Notes: generated by a model from the sequence alone, not told the origin. DNA of 64,000 bases from Elmis aenea (GCA_947652605.1 OX393577.1:28957466-29021465), one strand, 5' to 3'. Counted from the stretch's first letter, positions 36,766 through 49,253 are shown. Translations and numbers: made by a program.

Positions 36766-39700
36766 CTGTAAAAAAAAAAGAAATATCAATATCGTCTTTA
36801 TTAATAAGGTGCAAATGAAAAGTAATGCTACCGCTATTTAAGTGGCTCGTTTTATGTACAAATTATATTTTTTTCAATAAAAATATATGAGGTTACCCTT
36901 TGGGTCACTTTTAATATCGATATAACCTACCTCAAATCTCAAAAGTTAAATAAGGGTGGACCAAATTCGAATGTTTTACGTGGTATTTTGGTTACCGTAA
37001 TAGTTAGCGAAAATCTGATATCGGTCTCTTGGACTATTTTTTAAAGAAAAAAACGCCCATGTAATCAGATTTGTTATATCGCTTACCATTTTGGCACTAC
37101 AGATGAAAAATGAAATTTCATCATTTTTGAAAATTTACTACAACTTCTTTATTTATTAAAATGTTCTCAAGTGTCACGTAGTTTGTAACCTATATTTTTG
37201 AAAAATACTAAAAATTTAAATTGTTTTTAATTCTATCGCACAAAAAATGTAATATGCACCTCGGCCAAAACGTACCTTTTGGCCTTGATACATAAATAAC
37301 TATTTTAGGCCGTTGCTATGGGTAACGCCGGCAATGCATTACTTTATGGCTGCTAACGCGTCCGTCAAACAGCTGTTTCTAGTAGGATCGCACAAAAACT
37401 CATTTAATGTAATCCGTAGCCTTGTTAATAAAACCGTACTGACCTGCTACCCGCAAATTAGTCTACAAATACCTGCGGCCCGACCCACTACCCGCAAAAC
37501 TTAAAATACAAAGACCCGTGACCGACCGATTTGCAAATAACCCGCAGGTTCCGACCCGACTGTAGGACAGTATCAACTGACCATTAAGTTGCTAAAAATA
37601 TAAATTTTGATGACCTAATAAATGAAATATTAATAAAAAATAATTGTTTGTTTTATAAAATCATGGCTACCAAAATGTATTCCCATTTTAAATTTTTATG
37701 GATGTAAATTCATGTTTACTCGAGCACCACTACTATTATTATTTTTTATAAGCCCATATGAAGACTTTGTGCAGAGTAAAGTAGCAAACTAAAGAAATAG
37801 GTACATCGTCGATACTTTTATCTGTTCAACTTGCACGAGATTTTCATTTACTAATCAATAATTAAATAATTTAATTCATTAGGATAAATGTTACAATTTT
37901 TATATGTTACACTAGCGATTATTTATACATATCGGGATGTTATATAATATATAATATAATCGACTGTCGCTTACTGATTACTAAAAATATCGTGTACAAA
38001 TATTGCACTTGTATTTCTTAAAAAACGAGGTCAGTTATGCATAGAATATAAACATTACTAATTTCTTGTTGTTAGCAAATTCTTTTGTAAATTATGTTAA
38101 TTTAAAACACATTTCATGCTCAAACTTGATCTTAGTTTATCTTAAAGTTGTAAATTAAAAACACGTATATCGGTTATGACCGTGAATTTGCAAGTTAAAT
38201 AAAAGAAAATGTAAAAATTTTAATTGCACTGACATAGGCGCCCGCAGAAATTATTCTAGGGGGGGGGGGGCAAGACCAAAACATAGATATAGATGTCATA
38301 TTTGAACAATGCTTTCCACGTGGCGGGTCTTGGAACGATCCCCGCTGAGGATAAACATTTATTTTCTAGTAAAAAATGTGTTCTCTATAGTTAAAAATCA
38401 TCGATTTAGTAAATAAGAATTATCCTGGCTAATTGGTTCCGAAATCTGGGGGGGGGGCAACTGACCCATCTTGCCCCCCCTTGCGGGCGCCTATGTGCAC
38501 TGATGTAGTTAGAAAACCTGATATGTATTTATTAAACTGTTAAAAAAGGGAAAAAAATTATTTAAATATTTTAATGGCATGGTCAGTTATCTAAAGAAAG
38601 AAAAAGTACTTCATTGGTTACTTTGAAAACTCATACCCATACCTACAAATTTTATTCTGACCTGTTCAGTAATTCATGAGTTACGAGGAAGTTGATAGTT
38701 ACAAACAAACAAACAGATAGGCAAAAATCTGAGTATGGGGGATTGGTAACTCAAATCATACCCATAAATTATTTTTTTATTATAAAAAACAGATTTTATT
38801 ACATAACGCCTAACTTTCACTTCCAATATACAGTGCCACGCAAAATTAGGGAAACAATCAAATATCTAGAAAACTATTAAAGATATTACAATGAAACTTA
38901 GTATTTGACCGTTATTGTATGTTCCGGATTCGATGGAAATATTGAGGTTGTAATCAATTTTCTGGTTCAATCGGAAACGAACTCAAACTTTAAAATATGT
39001 ATTAATTAAAACGACCTGTATATTTTTACGTTTTTGGATTACTCTTTAAATTTACTTTAAAAATTTATGAGGCTATTATACAGGGTGTAGAAATGAATCA
39101 CGCAATATAGTAATTTCAATGGTAAAATTTTAAGAGTTGTATAATATCTTCCCGAATTTCCTAATTATTTAAAAAAAGTCTGTATTTAGGTTTTTGAAGA
39201 GAAAAAAATTCTGTGTCTACAAATGTAATCAATATTAATTTTTAGTTAGTTTAGTGACTAGAAATTGAGAAAATTACAAAAGGCCGTTTAAACAAAAATC
39301 TGTAGTGCCTTGAAATTATGCTATGACAACTGCCCATCCTAATGTCACATACTGTCACTTTGACGTGAATTTTACTGTAATTTTCTTAAATTTTTATTAT
39401 TGTAACAAGATTATGATTTCATTCCAATAAACACATAATTAATTGTATAAAATAAATGTTTGATAAAATATAAACTACAATTAAAATAAATTCGTGTCGG
39501 AGTGACAACAAAAGTGACATTAGGCGGGACAGTTACCAACACAGAACATGTTACCAAAGCATATTTTAAGGCACTACAGATTTTTGTCAAAACGGCATTT
39601 GCATTTTCTCAATTTTCAGTTCTTGGTAAACTAAAAATTAATATTGATTACATTAGTAGACAGAATTTTTTTCTCTACAAAAACCTGAATGCTTTTTTTT

Positions 39701-42700
39701 TCTCTTAAATAATTAGGGAAGATTTTATACAACTTTTAAAATTTTACCCTTACTACTATGTTCTGTGCGTACTACTACGAGATACAATCTTCTGAATGTG
39801 TTTATGAAAAGTTAAAGCTTGAAAATGGGGAAAAGCGATCATTAAAAAACGATTTTAACAATTGTAGGACATTTGTCCTGCTCTAAAAGGTATATTTTGA
39901 GATGAGCAAACAGTTTTAAAATCCTTTCACACCTATCTTTACTGTACCCCCTGTACCCTAATAGTCTTCGATACCTACTGAATATAGGTACGTACAACGT
40001 ACATGTATGTATATCATCACAAATTTACTTAAAATTTGATCGTATAGAACAGATATAAAAAAGTATGAATACATTTTTCCTGTCAAAAGTTCGATATCGA
40101 CTGGACTGGAAAGCTTTTTATTTTATACCAATAATAATATAATTGATCCATATGTGGCCGGCACAATACACCAATTAATTTATTGTCGCATATTTTTAAA
40201 AAATAAAGACCAAATTGAGTTTCCAAAAAAATAATAAATCCAAAGGACATCGCATTGAAATAAAGGACTGTCCTTTATAATAAAGGCGATACAGTAATTT
40301 CAAAAATGTTCAACATTTAAAAACTTTGAAAGGCAGCAGAAATCTGTTTGAAATTTAAATTGTCAATTTGCACTAGCTACATTTAAAAACGCTTGGTCAA
40401 ACTTTAAACATCAATAGAAAATTTAATTGTACTTCAAAACCATTAGACCTTTTTTATACCCTAAATTGATATTTTCCTCCATATCGCAATTTTATTGTTA
40501 ATTATTAAGGTAACGAAATGTTTTTCAATAGGTTAAAAGAAAAAGAAAAATAAAACAAGAACATTATAATTTTATCTTTTTTTTACGAATCTTTGAAATT
40601 TTTTGTAATGAAGATGTAATTTTACCATTGTTTTAATTGGGCCAGTATGAACTTTTGCGGGGTCGGGTTCCAAGACTATACGCGGCAAAAAAACGCAATA
40701 ATGTTCTTTAAAATTTTACAGCAATACATTATTTATTATACTTAAGTACAAAGTGTGAGTACGTATCTAATAAAAACACCAAGTATATTATAAATATTAC
40801 ATAATTTTTCTTGCCTTTTTCGTCGCAAAATCTGTTTGTCAGAATTGAACTATTTCACTATTTGTTTTGCTATTAAAAAACAGTACAAAGATATTAATCC
40901 ATCGGCATACATTTCTACCCCCTAGGCCTAGGCCAAAGCACATAATTCAACGCCCTCTCCCGCTTAAAAAGTTGATTTATAATTTTCAATTTAATATGTA
41001 ATCGTTTATTTTTGAAACATATAAGCACTTAATAGCTTAATACAATGTTTATAATCTTTGAACCAAATTATGTTTTTGATTCAAATCTACACTATTACAC
41101 TACTTATGAAATTGCATAACATTAACACTAGAATTTCTTCGCTCGTGCTTTTGTTCGTGAAAAGACTTCAATTATTTCATTGAAGTCGACAGATCTTGTT
41201 AAATCGGCTTCAATGCAAAGAAGTGCACGGGCATTTAACTTATTTTGCTTCATCGTAGATCTTAAATGATCCTTGATTCTTTTCATAGAAAAAAAAGACC
41301 TTTCAGCCGAGGAATTCGACACCGGCGTGCAGACCAACATTCTTAATCAGTGCCGTAACGAGGGTACGAAGCGCCTGTGGTAAGTGTCTAACTTGCGCCC
41401 CCCCCCCAACCCAAAAATGATCAAAATTTTGAAAAATTTAAATGTAACTAGTTAAATTTTATTAAATGCAGTTTGTTAAATACTTACAATTAGTATTAAC
41501 CCCATCAAAATGAGTTACCTGTAAAACCAATTATGCATTGGTATGAATAAATAATCTATTAAATAAATTTTTATTCAAATTCAATGACAAACAAATTAAA
41601 GAAATACAGGATACAGGTAAAATATAAAGTATGTAACATAATAAAACCATAAATAACTTCAGCATATTTTAGATGTTAATTTTTCTAGCTTTTTCATTTG
41701 AAAACACTTCGTCATAATTTAATGTTTTTGCAATATCTTTTTCAATTGATATTATATGTTTGTTAATCGCTCTTGTCCAATAGAAGAACGAAGGTACGAT
41801 TTTACAATTTTCAATTTGCTAAACGAACGTTCGTAGGAAGCTGTTATTACAGGCATTGTTATAAAAATCTTTGTAACGAGTCGTATTTTTTTTGCCAAGA
41901 TTTGAAAAGCCTAAAGTTTCAAAAACTACCATGGCTTGATATTTGAAACTTTCAATTTCACATACAAGTTCTATTATATGATATTTCAATGCCAGGTCAG
42001 CTGCGCATCATTTGAGATCATATAGCAGCATAATTTTTAAAGCTTGCGACCTCTTGTAAAGCAGTGAGACTATCAATGAGTTCATTTATGGCAAACGAAT
42101 CATCTTTATTTCTCACCAGGCATATTTTTTATTTTGCGCCGTCTCTTTTTTAGAATGTAAGTTTTAATATTAATTTTTTGGCTAAACTTTTCGCCGAATG
42201 GTGAAGCAAATCGAAAAAATCATTTTGGTACTGTTGCATTTCATTTTTTAGGGCTTTTATCATTTTCGCAGCATTTTTTTTATAAAAGTAAATTTACATT
42301 ATTTATCTTTCCTAATATTGCATCCCAAAATATTAGTAATGCAACAAACTTAAATTTTGTTAATAATTTGAGCAACATTCGAGCATTTCTTACAGAGTCT
42401 ACTGTAACTTGTCTTTAGTGTTTGCCATCTAACTCGAAACGAATTGGAGCTCATCAGTGTTACCAAATGTAAGGAAATTTTGCTGTTTTATAGATGTAGT
42501 AAGTCTAAAGCGGCGTATTGCCGAAATTTAAAAATAATATATGCAATAGCGGACTTTTATATCTTTTTACTTTACATTTTTTATATTTTGCGCCCAAAAT
42601 CTAGTTGCGCCCGTGGCGGGCGCCTCTTTCGCCACGCCCTTTTTATGGCACTGTTCTTAATATAATGTCAAAGTTTGGATAAACTCTTTAAAGTCCTTTT

Positions 42701-45700
42701 TCTCGTAGCCACTTGAAAAGTGCGAAGGGGTTTTTAGTCCCAATGTTGTATTGAATTTTATATGGCCTATTCACAATAATACTGAAAAATTTGTAAATAT
42801 TTGGTTGTTATTTCTTCTGTATATACGCCCCCGACTGCTGCTCCCTAGGCCATGGCCTAGGTTGGCCTTATGGGAAATCCGGTCCTGTTTTTTTATTAAT
42901 TTCAAACACGAAAAAAATATTTTCAGCTGAAGCCACGGTTACTGGTGCTGTTAGGGTGATTTGAAACGCAATTAATCAATTTGTATATACTTTCGATAGA
43001 ACCTTTTAACAATATATCTGTGGTCAGCGGGAAAAAGCACTTAAGTCAAAAAGTGCAATTTTTTATTTTACTGATTATCATGTGAGTTTAAATTTTACTT
43101 GTATGGTCTATTTTACTTAAAATTAACTATTAAATTATCACAATATGTCAACATGATGAAATTTGTTAATAAACAGTAAATACTTGACTTAAACTGGCAT
43201 GAAATAAGAATAACTTAAGTAGTTTTTCAAAAATGTAAACAAATGGATATATTCAGTTTACCTCGTTTATTCTTAAAAAATATATTTTTGATGTAGAATT
43301 TTAAAAAAATTAATGGAATAAACATAAATACTAATTTTTAAACATAACTTTTATTCTCTTTTGATTACACAAAATTTCATTGCAATGGTAAACTATTATT
43401 AATAAAAATACGTGAAATGGAACTAACATTATAAACAGGAAACACAAGTGCCGAAATTGCAAATTACCAGTATAAGAACATAACAATATGAATGGTATAA
43501 GGTTAATAATAAAAAAAATGCACTTTTTGACTTAAGTGCTTTTTCCCGCCTACCACAGACATTTTATCGTATCAAGACCCGAACATCTTGATCTTTTCAA
43601 ATATTTCTGCTTTGTCAAAATTTTCTTCCAAATAAAGATGCAGATTTCGGTAAATATGAGTATTTAAATTTTCGATTTCATTAATACCTATACAGGGTCC
43701 TGCAACAGTGCGTCGGGCTTTTTAGGGCCCGCCCGTAGGGGATTAAAAAAAACTTTAGGACATACAATTATTGGTTTGAAAAGATCTACGTCGTAAAATT
43801 ATTTTCAGCAACACAGGGTGTCCCATTTTTGTGCCATAACAAAAAAAAATAGAATTTTTAAAATAGAGCACCCTTTATCTTTTTAGGTTTTCCGATGTCA
43901 TTTTTTAACCTCTACATTCTGTTCACTTTTTGATTTTGTATCAGTGTTGTTTTTTCCGAAATATTGTACATCAGGCTTAACTTTAAAAAATTTTAGCGAC
44001 CTCGTTTTTGAAGTTAAGAAAAAAGTTTTAGCAATAATGTTAGTCCGGTTAAAGAGCAACATTTTGGTAATAATAAATTTGAATTTAGTGATATAGGGTG
44101 TTCACAAAAAAATCCAAACTTTCCAAACTTCAAAGTAAAATAACTCATTTTTCCAAATGTAACTAACCTTAACTCATTCCGCTATTCGATAGCTTTTTTC
44201 TCCTCTTCAATTTTTATAGGGGATGTCGTATGTCTAAACTCCGTAGTTCTTGAGATATTTAAAACTTTTCACAAAAGTAACCATTTAATTACATTTTTAT
44301 ATGCACCGATATAGGGATTCTGGCCCGGGACTGTCCAGGGACCTAAGTCCCGGGAATTTCCGGGACTTTCTTAGTCTCGAGTCCCGGGACATTTAGTTCG
44401 AGACTCGAGACGAGACTTCAAAGTTACAGAACGCTGATATTTATTTTTTAGACTTCTATTTTTTAAACAAATTTTACTGCCACGAGTTTAGCAAAAATAT
44501 TTTTATAGTTTTATGTTTTAAAGTTTAAGGAGAATTGTTAAGTTTATAAATTAAAATATATTTTACTTATACCTGTTATGTATAAAACTTTATGGAAAAT
44601 TGTTAATTTTATTTAAAATAGGTATTTACTTGGAAATATATATTTTATTTACTGTGGACTAAAGACTAAATTAAAAATAATAATAATAATAATAATAATA
44701 CTATACTTTATTCATAAAATAAATGCTTCAAAAACAAAATCCGGGAATATGGTTTAATTGAAAAAAAAAATTATTATAAGTTAGCCGCGTTCTGTCAACT
44801 GTCACAACCGATTCACGATTACGATAAGTTCAAAGAAGCAATTTTAAGTATGTAGCCTGTGTTTTCAGAAACAATGTCACTGTATAAAAATAATTTATTT
44901 TTTACTGTGAAAATAGCTGTTGAATTTTCAGTATATGAATATTGCATCATATTTCTTGCAATTTATGAAATCTTCCGTCATTTTTGACGGGTTATACCAC
45001 CATTTTCTAGTACATAAATAAAATTCGCAAAAGTCTCGAAGTCCCGGGAATTCCCGGGACTTTGATAAAAAAAGTCTCGAGTCCCGGGACTTAAAAAATT
45101 GTCGAGACTCAGAATCCCTAGCACCGAAGGAGGCCGCGCTGTTGCAAAACAAATGCCAAAATGTAAGCAAGTGTCAATTTGGCATTTGAATAGATGTAGA
45201 ATTAAAAATTAAGATATTAATTATGTAATAAAATTAATTGTTTTTATTCTTTCTTACTTTTCAATAAATCTATTGAGTAAGTTTCTGAAAATTTTTTCTT
45301 CCGGATGTCTTCTTTCTTGTAAACGTGTCGCATAAATTCTACTCGCTAATAAGCAATTTCTATCAGTCTCCCCCACAGAACATACACGTCTCCCCTAGCA
45401 TAAAAATCATATCGACTACTTAGTTCGTCTTTTTCGAAATTCATTTTGATACTTTTTTTTACCACCAAATAGAGAAAAGTACTCCTGCAGCAAGTATTAA
45501 CCTGGGAGACTTTCAGAACTACTGTAAAATATCACTGACAACAGCAGAAAAACACAAATCACTTCTGAAGCCTTCTAGGTTTTTTGGGCGTACGGCGTCA
45601 GTTTTTTGACTTTTTATAAATTCGGAATAATAATCATTTTAAGGTGCGTGTTCACGTGAGAGTAAACTACTCTCGATAGCAGCGTCGCCAAGGATACAGC

Positions 45701-47862
45701 CAATCGCGAGTTACTCTCAGGGGCTGTATCCTTGGCGACGCTGCTATTGAGAGTAGTTTATTCTCACGTGGAAAGGCACCATTTTACGTTTTGACATAAG
45801 AAAATTTATGCAAATGCCAAACAGACACTTGCTTACATTTTGGCAATTGTTTTGCTTCAGCGCGGCCTACTTTGGTGCATAAGAATGTACCCAATTAAAT
45901 GGTTACTTTTGTGAAGAGTATCGAATATCCCAACCACGAGGGGGTTTAGGTTTAGACATAGGACATCTCATATAAAAATTTAAGAGGACAAAAAAAGCTA
46001 TCGAATAGCGGAATAAAATAAGGGTAGTTACATTTGGAAAAAATGAGTTATGTCACTTTGAAGTTTGGAAAGTTTGGAAAGTTTGGATTTTTTTGTGAAC
46101 ACCCTATATCACTAAATTCAAATTTCTTATTATCAAAATGTTAATCTTTAACCGGACTAACATTATTGCTAAATCTTCGAAAAACGAGCTCGCTACAATT
46201 TTTTAAAGTTAAGTCTGCTTATGTAAGATATTCCGGAAAAAACAACACTGATACACAATCAAAAAGTGAACAGACACTAATGTAGATGTTAAAAAATGAC
46301 ATCGGAAGATCTTAAAAGGTAAAGGGTTCCATTTAAAAAAATCTTTGTTTTTGTTATAGCATAAAAATGGGACACCCGGTATTGCTGAAAATAATTTTAC
46401 GACGTAGATGTTTTCAAACCAATAATTGTATGTCCTAAAGCAGTGGTTCTTAACTTTTTAGTAATCGCGGCCCCCTAAATATCCTAAAATATTTTCGCGA
46501 CCCCTTAGTTTGAAGTAACAAAAATATTACGATTTATTTAAGAAGATATCTCTCCGATGGTTTGAGTAAAATAAGGTGCAGAAAATATTTTTTTTTAAAT
46601 ATTTCAATATTTTAAGAAGTAAAAACGTTTTATAAACTTTTCGCGGCCCCCCGGTTAAGAATGGCTGTCCTAAAGTTCTTTTTTAATTTCCAACGGACGG
46701 GGCGCTAGGAAAGCCTGACGCACTGTTGCAGGACCCTGTATAAGTTACCATATGACTTATGAATGACACAGTTTAGACCGCAATATCCCTATTAATTATT
46801 GTACGTCAACTTAAATCGCTAAATACTAACGCTTGGTTAAAAAGTCCCCAAATATTTGCCTCTATTCTGCGCCGATGTTAACATGCGTTCGTTTGATTCC
46901 TCGGATACATGTAACTTCTTTGCTGTAAAACACAACTTGTAATACGTATAGTGAGTGTTTCTATAGTTGTGCTTTTAAAAATTCTTAGCAATCATCATAC
47001 ATTTTTACAGTTTTAGGTGCTTAAAATGTTTATAATTTTTTTTTTATGCAAATGTTTTACAACTTTTTATTTCGCCCTTTCTAATTTGGGGCCCTGATGA
47101 TTCGTCCGCCTGGAGCAGTTTGCTCCAACTGCTCCACGGTAGCTACGCGACTGTTAAACATACATTCAAGTAGATAAATTATGGAAGTAAAACCAGATCG
47201 CATTTATAATTTTAGCACTCTTAAAAAAGTATTTTTTTTTTGAGTATAAAAAATTAAAACTAAGTCATAAAAAGTAGCCGTTTCACTCATCAAGTAGTGT
47301 TATTAGTTAACAGCTGATTCAACTTTAGCAATTAATTTTAATTTATGTTTTAACTAACTACTTTTGCATGTACAAACAAGTAGATATGATATCTGCATTT
47401 ATGGTTTGTCTACACTTACATCTTCAATATTAAAGTTTTTTTTTTTTGTGTGAGATTAATTTTGTTTATTATCAAACAAGTACGATCTTTAAAAAAATAA
47501 TTAAATACAAAAATGGGGAGTCCCGTACTGGGCAATATTACACCTTAACTCACCACTGCATATGATAAAAATATAATTATGTTTAACAATGTATTAAATG
47601 ATTACTACCTGTGAAGAACTGTATTACGTGGAGTCGCTTCTTCGGATGTACCCAACTGCACGTCGCAAATATCTTCTAATCTCACAGATCTTGGTTGTGG
47701 AGGTCCGCATTTAAACTGATTCACAACATTGAAATGTTTCAACCACCTATTACGGTATTCTTGAGATGTTAGTCGAGCGTTTGTTAAAATTGTTAATAAA
47801 AGCAATCCATATAAAAATGAATAAGTTGTAAATGTTTTTATGCAGAAATTTTTTAAAATCAT
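36582..47862 (-). CDS. PDGF/VEGF-related secreted factor (Pvf-like), two exons
   Basis: Joining 47862-47609 to 36765-36582 gives 438 nt, 145 residues and a stop. The split codon AG/G (Arg85) is in phase. Residues about 12-28 are hydrophobic (FTTYSFLYGLLLLTILTNA), a signal peptide probably cut near residue 29. The growth-factor domain runs C52-GPPQPRSV, C66, then TVLHRC86, GCC (92-93), C100, and NHTKCSC (135, 137) with a sequon at N131. The spacing LHRC-x5-CCND-x4-C ... NHTKCSC matches the PDGF/VEGF cystine knot. Insect Pvfs activate the receptor kinase Pvr (family knowledge). The P-x-C-V cysteine used for inter-chain bonding in VEGF is replaced by Thr81, while C66 is extra. Short, but complete. 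Confidence 0.82.
36766..38232. other. Pvf-like intron, proximal part
   Basis: AT-rich, with a GC-richer patch at 37310-37570 containing repeated GACCCGC / CCCGACC motifs, possibly a degraded repeat. No coding sequence credited. Confidence 0.45.
38233..38495. mobile_element. hAT-type MITE (CATAGGCGCCCGCA ends)
   Basis: CATAGGCGCCCGCA and its exact inverse, perfect 8-bp duplication tgcactga (38225-38232, 38496-38503). Two G-runs (38261 and 38449) flank the centre. No coding. Confidence 0.87.
38504..39080. other. intron with a solo Tc1-like end
   Basis: TACAGTGCCACGCAAAATTA at about 38829 looks like a single Tc1/mariner terminus; no partner found nearby. Otherwise featureless. Confidence 0.35.
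39081..39751. mobile_element. foldback, right terminus lost
   Basis: TA then CAGGGTGTAGAAATGAATCA at 39081. The arm returns inverted from about 39510 (TGACATTAGG, CACTACAGATTTTTGT, AATTAGGGAAGATTTTATAC) and stops at AAAATTTTACCC without the terminal ~30 bp. The ORF at 39502 is a by-product. Confidence 0.7.
39752..41127. other. Pvf-like intron, nothing clear
   Basis: AT-rich, no ORF or border resolved. A CCTAGGCCTAGGCC patch at about 40922 resembles CCTAGGCCATGGCCTAGG at 42845, possibly the two sides of the hAT split by the insertion at 41348. Confidence 0.4.
41128..41340 (-). pseudogene. hAT transposase C-terminal fragment (older hAT)
   Basis: MLVCTPVSNSSAERSFFSMK, RIKDHLRSTM and LNARALLCIEADLT are the hAT dimerisation domain with its conserved S-A-E-R-S-F. 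The frame ends where the hAT 41348-42653 inserted, so an older hAT was disrupted. Confidence 0.75.
41348..42653. mobile_element. hAT element (CAGTGCCGTAACGAGGG ends)
   Basis: Left CAGTGCCGTAACGAGGG, right (inverse) CAGTGCCATAAAAAGGG; perfect duplication ttcttaat (41340-41347, 42654-42661). On the - strand near 41850-41680 lies SYERSFSKLKIVKSYLRSS with a frameshift, a Zaphod-like hAT C-terminus. Confidence 0.87.
43017..43559. mobile_element. inverted-repeat MITE (TCTGTGGTCAGCGGG)
   Basis: TCTGTGGTCAGCGGGAAAAA and inverse of TCTGTGGTAGGCGGGAAAAA; both are followed by GCACTTAAGTCAAAAAGTGC. No clear target duplication. AT-rich centre. Confidence 0.65.
44311..45120. mobile_element. MITE rich in CTCGAGTCCCGGGAC repeats
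   Basis: ATAGGGATTCTGG left, CAGAATCCCTA right; 8-bp duplication gcaccgat (44303-44310) / gcaccgaa (45121-45128), one mismatch. Subterminal GTCTCGAGTCCCGGGACTT copies on both sides. hAT type by duplication length. Confidence 0.7.
44677..44701. repeat. (TAA)n microsatellite
   Basis: About eight AAT units in the middle of the MITE 44311-45120. Confidence 0.8.
45643..45780. mobile_element. near-perfect hairpin MITE
   Basis: A 58-bp arm from GGTGCGTGTTCACGTGAGAG to GGATACAGCC, a ~20-bp loop, and the inverse arm to GGCACC. Flanked by attttaa/attttac, a possible 6-bp duplication. A single strand would fold into a long stable stem. Confidence 0.7.
46441..46667. mobile_element. short hAT (CAGTGGTTCTTAAC ends)
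   Basis: CAGTGGTTCTTAAC and GTTAAGAATGGCTG with a perfect duplication tcctaaag (46433-46440, 46668-46675). The GCGGCCCCC subterminal motif occurs on both sides. Inserted in the right arm of FB-2; the intact left arm reads ttaggaca there, confirming the empty site. Confidence 0.9.
46741..47608. other. Pvf-like intron next to exon 1
   Basis: No ORF or repeat border. Mostly AT-rich single-copy-looking sequence. Confidence 0.5.
47609..47862 (-). CDS. Pvf-like exon 1 (signal peptide and first half of domain)
   Basis: ATG at 47862 in context AACACGATGA. 84 full codons; donor CACAG/GTAGTA. The run SFLYGLLLLTILTNA is the signal peptide core; FKCGPPQPRSVRLEDI opens the growth-factor domain. Confidence 0.82.
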
Positions 47863-49112
47863 CGTGTTTCACAAACACTAGTGTTTAAAACTTATTTTAA
47901 GTCACTTTATTTAATAAGGACGTTTTGTTTATTCTACCGTTGACGAATAATTTTATACTAAACTATGAGGTAAAATTCAAGTGCACGTTTTTTATTTTTA
48001 GTAATACTTGAAGATATCACGAGCACAATTTAGATTCTGAGTGCTGCGAGCCTGTTGTATATCAGCCAACGGCGTCGCTTCTAACTGATTTGAATCAAGT
48101 TTGCGCGCACTTTTATTCTTTTCAACGCCCGCATTTCGCAATACATGGGTCATTATCAACGGAAAATACATCGAAAATGAGTAGGAAATCCAACTTGTTG
48201 CAGATTTTTCATGCTACATTTTCCAGTACCACTTTAATTTCTTAGTTCTATTCGAGTCTGCACCTGAAAGTTGTTCAAGTAAGTATGTACACGTATTCTG
48301 TCTAGGACGAGTAATACAATAATTAACACAGCAATAACAATTCCATTAATTTACATCAATACGCAAATTAAATATAACTTGGTGCACTTTACAGTGCGTA
48401 AATATTTCTACGATTTTTTGGTAGAGAGAGTAGTTAGCGTTGACTTTTATAATGAACAGTTATCGGCTTAAAAATGTTACTCAATGTTAATAAAAAAATT
48501 AAATCCAACAATTTTACTGCTATTAATATGTAACTTTACATACGCTTAAGGCGCCGCGTAATTTAGCAAGTAACATCATAGATGACCAGGAGCAAGGAAT
48601 CACTAAAGCGTCGTAAAAGACGATGAAAATCAGTTATAACTTAATTTTTCCAACAAGACATTATTGACGCATTTAATTTTATTGAAGTCATTTCATATTG
48701 AAGTGTCGCTCCAAAGATATTTCATCGTAATTTAAATTTTTTTAAACATATCATTTTAGTTGTTTGCAAAAATATTGGAATCCGATTGCAAAAAACTTTA
48801 ACAATATTTAACTATTGATTAATTCTTGATAATGAAGCAACATCATCTTTATTAATAAGCACACGACGTATGAGGTTTAATAAATTTTTAATAAAGTGTT
48901 TTTTGCTCTAATAATTTATCACTAGATGTAATAATATTAGAAAGAGGTGAAAGAACATAATCAAGAACTAGAAAAAATACTTTGACAAGAGAATTCGATA
49001 GAAAAGAAAAAGCTTTAAAACGGAAGAAAAGCTAGCTAAATAAAATATAAAAGACTAGCAACTTTTATTTCTAGCGACTTAAGCATTTAGTATTTAAAAC
49101 ACCTGAAACTTG
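47863..49112. other. upstream of Pvf-like exon 1
   Basis: Should contain the promoter or a 5' UTR exon of the - strand gene, but I see no convincing TATA or initiator. At 48948-49060 a LINE-tail-like sequence (gaacataatcaagaactag) resembles 52428-52440 and 52718 onwards. Confidence 0.45.
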
Positions 49113-49253
49113 TTACAGGTTGGATACCTTGAATCTGGTCTGGTCGGGTACTGGAAATGTGTGCGAAGTTAATTTGCGAGCTGGGCTTGGGTTGGTCAAG
49201 TGATCTTCAGACCACGTAGGGCGATATGGTGTTCGGACCGGCTCTGGAAACAT
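49113..49253 (-). other. 46-codon ORF, possible small exon
   Basis: ATG at 49253 to TAA at 49113. Reads MFPEPVRTPYRPTWSEDHLT and onward through FPVPDQTRFK, Pro- and Thr-rich. Base composition is clearly richer in GC than its AT-rich surroundings, and a potential donor TTCAAG/GTATCC lies near the end. Not recognised. Could be an exon of another - strand gene or a small peptide gene. Confidence 0.35.

Larger units (their letters stand above)
43693..46738. mobile_element. foldback FB-2 (CAGGGTCCTGCAACAG), about 600-bp arms
   Basis: TA at 43691-43692 and 46739-46740; ends CAGGGTCCTGCAACAGTGCG and inverse. The arms carry further internal CAGGGTGTCCC and AGGGTGTTCAC motifs in mirror order (43815, 44094 against 46364, 46098). 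Split by a hAT-type MITE (44311-45120), a hairpin (45643-45780) and a hAT (46441-46667). Confidence 0.85.

Noticed and set aside
37313..37504. 63-codon ORF in a GC-richer patch of the Pvf-like intron
   Set aside because: The patch has repeated CCCGACCC motifs, no recognisable domain and no splice support.
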